Source: Actinomortierella ambigua (taxonomy: Eukaryota; Mortierellomycota; Mortierellomycetes; Mortierellales; Mortierellaceae). From it: DNA of 64,000 nt. This document shows positions 57,516 through 64,000 of the stretch, piece by piece (the first letter of the stretch is position 1; every line of letters starts with the position of its first letter). The position numbers and the translations under genes are program-made. The stretch lies in the NCBI GenBank assembly GCA_016098155.1, contig JAAAJB010000071.1, positions 1 to 64,000 of the forward strand, in the 5' to 3' direction. The notes beneath the pieces are model-generated. The model worked only from the letters and a program-made list of their open reading frames with translations. It was not told where the DNA came from and searched no databases.

Positions 57516-60500
57516 ATGTCTGGCCAGGCCTCATTCATTGCGCCGACCAGTGTACTGAAGCCATTTGCATCCACCGCAGCATCCACTGCCATCGCCTCGC
57601 CCCCTTCCTCGTCCTCAGACCAGCCACAGCTTGCATTCCTAAATCGCACCTCTACAGCCGCTTCCTCTAGCGAAGAAGTCAACCGCAACGGTATTGATCG
57701 CAGCAGGAGTACCTCCTCTGTTCAGTGCCAATCCACCAGACAGCCGGCCTCTGATTCCTCGTCAACCCCTGCGACATCGTTAGACACCGGCAGCAGTAAT
57801 AACAAAGGGGCACTCGCCCCAGCAGCGTCGTCGTCGGCCAGCGACAACAGCAACGTTGGCCATTCTTCGTCACCTTTGAATGCGGACAGGGAACTCTCGT
57901 CCGATCCGCAGAATGCCTCTGGTGTAGCATGGAGCCAATGGACAGAGCGACTGCAGGATCATCTTCGCGCATTCTTCTCGATGCATCACAAACTGTTTGA
58001 CCTAGTCGCCTTCTACGTTGTCATGTTTGCTATCAATGGCCAAATGACCTCTCTGCCGACCCGTCTCGAGTGGATCGGTTTCTGTGTCCAGTCGATTGTG
58101 GCGCTGCGACGAGCCTTCCAGACCTCCATCAAACATGGCCTCGGTCTGACATCGTTCTTGGGCATGCTCGATTTGCTGGTTGGCCAGCTCTTCTTGCACC
58201 AGGATCGATTCCTGGGACTATTGCCAACTGTGGCCAATATTCTCGTGTATTTCTATGTTATCAATCTCACGCGCGGTCTAGTCTTTGGCGACTCGGTCTC
58301 GTGCCTGCTCTGGTTTCTTTTTGGACTCGTCGATATTTACAGGAAAGATCCATCATCGGCCAACCTACTCGACCTGACACCATACAAGGTGATCCCTGTC
58401 CACACTGTTGGCTTTGGACTCTACATTCTCATGTCGGAACTCGTCGAGGTTATGCTGCATAGTGGCGAGCCAGAGCTTGTCCAAGGCCGGTACCTGACAT
58501 ATTCGGGCGGACAGAAGAATGGATCGGGGTCCTCGAGGTAAGACTTCCCAGCAGCGTGTGTTATTGTAATTATGTTTGTGAGGCAAACACAAACGGACTA
58601 TCTCTTACACTGCCTCATGTATTCATCTTTCTCTTTTCTTTTAGGCGATCGAATGCATCTGATCCGTCGTCTAGTCATCTCCGGTTCGAACTTTGTATTA
58701 CTGAGATTACGCCGTTCACTGTGTCCTTTTGCCTCAACACCCTTTCCGACCCGCTCTCTGTTCAGGATCCCGATGCTTCGGCTGCCTCTGCTTCCAACCC
58801 AACCTCTCCACTGCCATCATTACACTCGTCTCCCGCGATTTTGCCATCCTCAATCCAAGCATCAGAATCACTAGGAGCAGGTGCAGCAAAGAAGAAGTCT
58901 GGATCAGATGGACAAGTGGGCACAAAATCGGCGCAGCCATTGAATGGAAACAGCAAAGGATCGCGGCAGCGACCAGGCCAGCCCACACCCACCCCAGGCA
59001 CCTCACGGATCGTCTCGACAGCCGACATTGCTGTTCACGTCAACTACATCCCGTGGCGAGAAGTGCTTTATCATTATCCCGACCAGCAAAGTTTTATGAT
59101 TTATGGCCTCACACCATCAACCGACTATGAGATTGAGATGAAGGTGTATCCATATTCGAGCTTTGTGGCCCGCGTGGGAACAAAGGCAGCACCTCGTAAG
59201 TGGCAGTGCTCTAAGATCAAAGGATCGAGATTTTTTTTTATGCGGCTTTGTTCTTCTTCACAGGAACTCAGCAATTGTCGCGACCCTCTATTTTTTTTCT
59301 TTCAAATATCTAGCCGGCATGTCGTCTCCGTTCAAACCACTCGAGACATCGGAAGCTGTGGAAACACCATTCAAAGCAACCAAAGGGCGGAAGAACAAAA
59401 AAAACAAAAAAGATCATGAAAAAAATGTCGACGCCGCTCCCATCACCAACTCGAATATCCCCAGTACCAACGGAACCCTATCTTCAAATCTGCATGACCC
59501 TTACCCCAACATCCCTCTATCGCCAAGTGGTGCCAGAGCCATCAGGGCCTCCTCGCCATCTGCCCCATCAGGATTATCAGGATCCAGCAAGTCGGCATCA
59601 TCACTGTGTGCGTCAGGCCATGCCCCTGAAAATCTGCAGCGGACCAAGGAGGGGCAGGAGGTGGCATTGGCCTCCCCATTAAGTCCATCGGCGACACCAG
59701 CAGCAACATCAGCAGCATCACCATCTCTGCCTAAGGATCCTCGAGAAGAGGAGATGGAGCGACTGCGAGCCTCGATCCAAGCCTCTGTAACAGCTATCCA
59801 GGCGTCAAAGGCGAGTCTCAAGAAGCAGAAGCGGGACCAAGCAAAGAGCGAGGCGTTACTGCGGCAGGAGATGGAGGGGCTCGAGCGCGGTCAGGCCAAG
59901 GCAGCGATTCAGGACCTGAAGCGGCGTCAAAAGCTGTCGTTCTTGCAAGAGTCGATCAAACAGACACAGGCGGCGGCATCGTTGTTGTCTCAAGAGTTGC
60001 GGGACCTAGTCGGGTCGCAGCAACTGGGGACGGGGCGGTACCATGGGGCCCAAATGGACTCGGTCGAGCAAGGGATGGTCAAGATGAACGAGGCGATCAA
60101 GGCGATTGAGCACCAGGAGAAGCAGGAGATCCAGCAGTGGAATAAGGAGAACCGGCAGCTGCAGCAGGAGATCAAGACGCAGGATGCGGAGCAGCAGCAG
60201 TGGCGCACCAAGGCCGAAAAATTCCAGGAGGCCGAACTCGCGCCGTTCCAGGTGCGCCTCCAGCGACTGGAACAGCAGCAGGTCGTGTGGGAGGTCGCGG
60301 CAGAGGCGAGCCGGGACAAACAGAAGCAGCAAAAACATGGGCAAAAGGGCCATCATGGCGGTGCCCGTGGTCTGCATGACCATGCCCTGGCCACCCTCGA
60401 GAAGGAGGTGGAGCAGCTACGCGAGTCGACCCGACAAATAGAGGCCTCCATCCTGACGCTCAAGACCCAGAACATGGAGCTTAGAATGCGCGTGAGCCAA

Positions 60501-60869
60501 GAGGTTGAGGTCTGGGAGAGTTTGGAGGAGCGGCGCGACAGTGGTCGTCAGATGGCCCACCGATACCACCATTCCCGAAGTCGAAGCTCAAGTCGAAGCG
60601 GTAGTTCCTCATCACGTGCTAGTGGAGTGAATGGGTTTTCGCCCACACTCTCAGGAAGTTACGTGTCGTCGGTCGCTGGGGGTGTAGTAGGCACTAGCGC
60701 TAGCGGAAGTGGTGGTAGCGTAGTAGCATCACGGTTTGGCGCTGGAGCGGACCTCTGGTCAAGCTCGCCCTTTGGGTTTGTCACTACACTGTCGCCCACG
60801 GTTGCTTCACCTCAGCTCAAGTCGATAAGCTCCAACTCGAGTTCGTCGTCCAAGCAGCCCCAACAATAA
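57516..60869 (+). CDS. acrB-like membrane and coiled-coil protein
   Basis: Three exons (57516-58537, 58645-59195, 59314-60869) encode 1042 residues. Order: a Ser/Ala-rich disordered head (1-140); hydrophobic segments between about 155 and 330, including LFDLVAFYVVMFAINGQ, LGLLPTVANILVYFYVI and SCLLWFLFGLVDIY; a domain with FVARVGTKAA at its end; a linker with KGRKNKKNKKDH; a long coiled coil (about 690-930) rich in Gln, Glu and Lys with QEMEGLERGQAKAAIQDLK; and an Arg/Ser then Ser/Gly-rich tail. Length and plan match the fungal ubiquitination network signalling protein AcrB of Aspergillus, which acts with the CreB-CreC deubiquitinase system in carbon regulation. The match is by architecture and a few motifs, so the name is tentative. 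The ATG at 57516 is preferred over in-frame upstream ATGs because those read through an intron-like pyrimidine tract. Confidence 0.7.
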
Positions 60870-61132
60870 CATTAAAAGATGAAAAAAAAAAATAGCGCTC
60901 ACCCTCTTCCCCTCCTGGAAGTTGTTGAAACTTGCAGGCGCGGCGGATAGAGTCATCATTTCCGGGCTGATTGATGTTGATGGAAAATTGAAAAAGCTTG
61001 CCGCAGGCTTGCAGGCGAAGCAATTTTGGTGCAGTTTAAATCTCTCCTTTCTTCCATTTCTTTCTTTTCCCACACATCGTCCTCTCCCCCCCTTCCTTCC
61101 CACAGTTCTCTGCGAGAGCATTGACAAACCAC

Positions 61133-63673
61133 ATGAAGGACTACTCACTTCCCACGGTGGTCAGCCTCCCAAAACTGCCACCGCCCATGGCTTTCGATAA
61201 GAAGGAGGCCTCGACGACCAAGGCAGCTGCATCCCCGGTGACCGAGGCAACTGCATCCTCAAGTACCACAACCGAGCCGGCCGCTGAAGCCCAGGCAGCC
61301 TCGTCTGACGATGATTACGACATGCTTGACGACGAATACGACCCTGTAGCCATGCTGGAGGTCAAGGTCGGGGACATGACCTTGGCTGATGTTGTCTCTC
61401 GAGGGGTCAAGGCGACTAGCCCTATGATGGAGATTGACACCACGATACCTTCCGAGAACACACAAGAGCAGCAACAGCAGCAGCCTGCGGCCACGCACCC
61501 ATTCACTGATGCCATGAACAAGGAGGCAGATGAGCAATTGGATTGTGACAATCTGACATTCACCGAAAACATGGCCACAACCTTCCGTTCCACCAAGGAT
61601 GCCCGTCTCGATTTTTTCTTTGAGGTGCTTCAGAAGACTGAGCCCTCGACAATTCAGCGTCTGGCCCATGAATCGTGGCGGGTATCTCCATTGGACACCC
61701 TCCGTCTCATGTTCCAGCTGCGTTCGATCCTGGATGGCAAGGGTGAGCGCCAGGGGTTCTACAGCTGCCTCGACTACCTCCGCCGCGAACATCCCAAGAC
61801 CTTGCTCTACAACCTGAGGTTCGTGCCTGACCACGGTTACTGGAAAGATCTCCTCAACTGGCTCGTGTTTCTGGTCCGCGAAGACAAGTCCCTGGGCTAT
61901 CGGGCCACGTCTGCGACACGAATGAACAAGACCGGAGAAGACTCTGTCAGTCGCTCCCGTCGTCCTCGTCATTCTGGACGTGGAAGTGGACGTGGAAGTG
62001 GACGAGGACGAGGACGTGGCCGTGGCCGCGGCCGCGGCCGTGACACTGGTCGTGGTGGCGGCCGTGACCTTGATCGTGGTGGCGGTAGTTCCTCCATGAC
62101 TCGAGCCCTCCTGACGCCTGCACAGATTGAGCGCATCGAACGCGCCTCCAAACGGGCCAAAACGGAGGAGGAGGAGGAGGCGGCGGCGGCGGCGGATAAG
62201 ACTGGGGAAGAGACTGAGGCTGAGACCGAGACCGAAGCTGAGGCCGAGATGGAGGCCGAGGCCGGCGAGGGCGCTACTGCTGTAGAGAGCGAGGAAGAAA
62301 AGGTGAAGCGGGAGTGGGCCGAGCAGGCGGCGGAGAACCAGCGTCAGCACGAGGCTCGTCAAAAGCAAGAGTCGGAGGAGGCACGCAAGCTACGCCATGA
62401 AAAGACCGCGAAGCGGCTGCAGCGGGCGCGAGACCAGTTTGAGAACGATGCCTTTTACCGTGCCGTGCACATCGAAGTAGCCCGACTCTTTGCACGGGCC
62501 CTCCAGTACGACAAGGCCAGGATGGAGGCTGGCAAGCCGCTGACGCTGGTGGCCAAGTGGTGTCCTTCGTTGGATCAGTTCCACGATAAGCACACGCTGA
62601 TTGCGACGACGATTGCCCAGATCCTGTACCCTGATCGCTTGGCCAACGAGGATCATGAGACGTACGTCCGTCGCATTCGGCAGCTGCTCCGGACAGAGTA
62701 CTATGTCCCACTGCGCAAGGCGACACCGGTGCTCGAGATGTTTATGTCGGCTGGCAAGTGGGAAGAGATCCAGTACTCGCGTGTGCCTGCGATCGCGATG
62801 AAGCAAACAAAGCCCCTCTTTGAGCTGCACGATGCGCTGCGGTTCAAGGAATACCTGGACTCGGTGACCAAGGGTGAGAAGACGATCGCAGCGGCCGCGC
62901 TGATGCCGCACGAGCTCGTGGTCGAGTCCCGCTCGGCGCGCTGCTTGTCAGTTGATGACTCGAAGCGTCGCACGATGGAGCTGCAGTGGCAGTCGTATGT
63001 CGATCGGCTGAAGAAGAGTCCCGGCAAGTTGAACAGCTGCATGGCAATGTGCGATGTCAGTGGGTCGATGAGTGGTACGCCGATGGATGTGGCGATTGCG
63101 CTGTCGCTGCTTCTGTCGGAGCTGACGGAGCCGCCGTTTAACAGTATGATCTTGTCATTCTCTGCCTCGCCCTTGATCCACAAGGTGAAAAAGGAGGCCT
63201 CTCTAGTCGACAAGGTGCGCGACCTGGAGAAAATGGAATGGGGCATGAACACGGACTTGAAAAAAGCCTTTGAGTTGATCCTGGACGTGGCGGTCAAGAA
63301 CAAGCTGGCGCCGGAGCAGATGGTCAAGACCCTCTTTGTGTTTTCGGACATGGAGTTTGACACGGCCGTGTGCGGGGCGCGAGGATCGGGCAAGGCCGTT
63401 CCCTTCACAAACTACAATGTGATCAAGGGGTTGTTCGAGGCCAAAGGCTACCGGCTGCCCCAGATTATTTTCTGGAACCTTCGCGCGTCGGTGTCTGGGA
63501 ACAAGCCCGTTTTGGCGACTCAGCCTGGCGTTGGTATGATCTCGGGTTACAGTGGTATGATGATGAAGGTGTTTCTGAAGGGCGACGACCTGCTCGAGAT
63601 GCTCGACCCGATCCGCCTTATGGAGGCGTCCATCAACGGCAAAGCCTTTGCCAAGCTCAAGGTCATTGACTAG
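61133..63673 (+). CDS. DUF2828 protein (TROVE-like plus von Willebrand A domain) with an RGG insertion
   Basis: A single frame of 846 residues. An acidic, Ser/Thr/Gln-rich head (1-130) is followed by the DUF2828 region: NPFT-like THPFTDAMNKEADEQLD, TFRSTKDARLDFFFEVLQ, DTLRLMFQLRSILDGKGER and FVPDHGYWKDLLNWL. At residues 279-320 an RG-rich block (SGRGSGRGRGRGRG type) interrupts it, followed by a Glu/Ala-rich helix (346-430). The fold resumes with FYRAVHIEVARLFARALQYD, KWCPSLDQFHDKHT and RVPAIAMKQTKPLFELHD. The vWA domain has the metal-site motif DVSGSMSG near residue 641, then LFVFSDMEFDTA and IFWNLRAS. Related TROVE-vWA proteins such as Ro60 bind small structured RNAs; in DUF2828 proteins the role is unknown. 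The ATG at 61133 follows a CCCACAG that might be a leader-intron end. Confidence 0.85.
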   Translation: MKDYSLPTVVSLPKLPPPMAFDKKEASTTKAAASPVTEATASSSTTTEPAAEAQAASSDDDYDMLDDEYDPVAMLEVKVGDMTLADVVSRGVKATSPMMEIDTTIPSENTQEQQQQQPAATHPFTDAMNKEADEQLDCDNLTFTENMATTFRSTKDARLDFFFEVLQKTEPSTIQRLAHESWRVSPLDTLRLMFQLRSILDGKGERQGFYSCLDYLRREHPKTLLYNLRFVPDHGYWKDLLNWLVFLVREDKSLGYRATSATRMNKTGEDSVSRSRRPRHSGRGSGRGSGRGRGRGRGRGRGRDTGRGGGRDLDRGGGSSSMTRALLTPAQIERIERASKRAKTEEEEEAAAAADKTGEETEAETETEAEAEMEAEAGEGATAVESEEEKVKREWAEQAAENQRQHEARQKQESEEARKLRHEKTAKRLQRARDQFENDAFYRAVHIEVARLFARALQYDKARMEAGKPLTLVAKWCPSLDQFHDKHTLIATTIAQILYPDRLANEDHETYVRRIRQLLRTEYYVPLRKATPVLEMFMSAGKWEEIQYSRVPAIAMKQTKPLFELHDALRFKEYLDSVTKGEKTIAAAALMPHELVVESRSARCLSVDDSKRRTMELQWQSYVDRLKKSPGKLNSCMAMCDVSGSMSGTPMDVAIALSLLLSELTEPPFNSMILSFSASPLIHKVKKEASLVDKVRDLEKMEWGMNTDLKKAFELILDVAVKNKLAPEQMVKTLFVFSDMEFDTAVCGARGSGKAVPFTNYNVIKGLFEAKGYRLPQIIFWNLRASVSGNKPVLATQPGVGMISGYSGMMMKVFLKGDDLLEMLDPIRLMEASINGKAFAKLKVID
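61969..62095 (+). repeat. RG/GR coding repeat (RGG box) inside the DUF2828 gene
   Basis: Tandem GGACGTGGA and GGCCGTGGC-type units coding for GRG, GRGSG and GRGGGRD. Pure alternation of Gly and Arg runs for about 16 residues, and the whole block is about 42 residues. Antisense frames across it are open only because of this composition. Confidence 0.85.
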
Positions 63674-64000
63674 AAGAAAAGAAAGGTGGATTCGCGTCCT
63701 GCCCCCCTCCCCTACCTTCTCTTTCTTTGTTCCCTTTGACCATGTACAGATTTGCTTTTCAATAGTATAGTTCCATGTATAGTACCCCCCTCCACGAAGG
63801 AAAAAAAAAAGCTTTTATTACTTGCGAAAGACTGTTGGGCTGTGTATTGTTATGACCTGGCTGAGGTTGCAGTAGAGCATCAATGATCTATCTCTGATAG
63901 CCTGATATAGCGGTGATCATAACTGTTGGGACGTTGGTGGCGGGCACGGACTGAGAGGTGAGTGGGGGGGGGCGGAGGAGGAATGATGTCTTGTATTCAT
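63674..64000. other. 3' flank of the DUF2828 gene
   Basis: 327 bp after the stop codon. It begins with a C/T-rich stretch and contains an A run with GCTTTTATTACTT at about 63801-63822. No further gene is seen before the window edge. Confidence 0.5.

Noticed and set aside
61259..62368. 369-codon open frame antisense to the DUF2828 gene
   Set aside because: It is open because of GC-rich third positions and the RG repeat on the sense strand. Its protein is a string of Leu, Arg and Thr runs with no family likeness, while the sense frame has clear domains.

Overview
The window is nuclear DNA of a filamentous, early-diverging fungus, most likely of the Mortierella type (Mortierellomycota). This placement is an inference. 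It rests on intron-rich genes with short GT-AG introns, abundant homopolymer and pyrimidine-rich tracts, and a gene set that mixes general fungal genes (farnesyl diphosphate synthase, acrB-like protein, Aim19, DUF1769, Vip1-like RRM protein) with genes better known from animals (SMPD4-type sphingomyelinase, disintegrin membrane protein). Two short runs of N (31961-32005 and 51817-51826) are assembly gaps, and both fall inside introns next to poly-A runs. All gene models below were joined by hand from reading frames, splice sites and phase arithmetic; every multi-exon model closes in frame.

Layout. 1-2020: no intact gene, one decayed dienelactone-hydrolase fragment. 2021-7112: dienelactone hydrolase (-), OXLD1-like mitochondrial protein (-), Mcy1-like membrane-anchored cysteine synthase (+), DUF1769 protein (-). 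7620-15806: BRO1/ALIX-type ESCRT protein (+), farnesyl diphosphate synthase (+), EMC7 (-). 16629-25370: multispanning MORN plus alpha/beta-hydrolase protein (+), disintegrin-type transmembrane protein without a protease (+), RsfS/MALSU1-type ribosome silencing factor (-). 25740-32374: SMPD4-type sphingomyelinase (+), threonine aldolase (-), Aim19-like protein (-). 32568-41277: Faf1/DUF4602 ribosome-biogenesis protein (+), a PCI/SAC3-like protein (-), an Arg/Ser-rich low-complexity protein (-), GH3 beta-glucosidase (-). 41723-47497: one 1821-residue RhoGAP-like protein (-). 47498-50294: gene-poor, rich in simple repeats. 50295-53779: Vip1-like RRM protein (-), mitochondrial uS17 (+). 53780-57515: gene-poor; a tRNA-Val(AAC) sits inside a roughly 0.95 kb inverted-repeat structure, with a further decayed repeat copy beyond it. 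57516-63673: acrB-like membrane/coiled-coil protein (+) and DUF2828 (TROVE/vWA-like) protein (+).

There is no operon logic, but arrangement matters. Several pairs are divergent over very short intervals (OXLD1/Mcy1 114 bp, Aim19/Faf1 193 bp) and several are convergent with almost no spacer (Mcy1/DUF1769 25 bp). Five or six products are probably mitochondrial (OXLD1, Mcy1, RsfS, Aim19, uS17m, possibly threonine aldolase), and several act on membranes (EMC7, BRO1, SMPD4, acrB, MORN-hydrolase, disintegrin protein).

The most unusual things seen are: the tRNA-Val enclosed by about 115-bp inverted repeats; a disintegrin membrane protein with no metalloprotease domain; a RhoGAP-like domain whose arginine-finger position reads proline; an RGG box inserted into a DUF2828 protein; and a MORN/hydrolase fusion with membrane segments.
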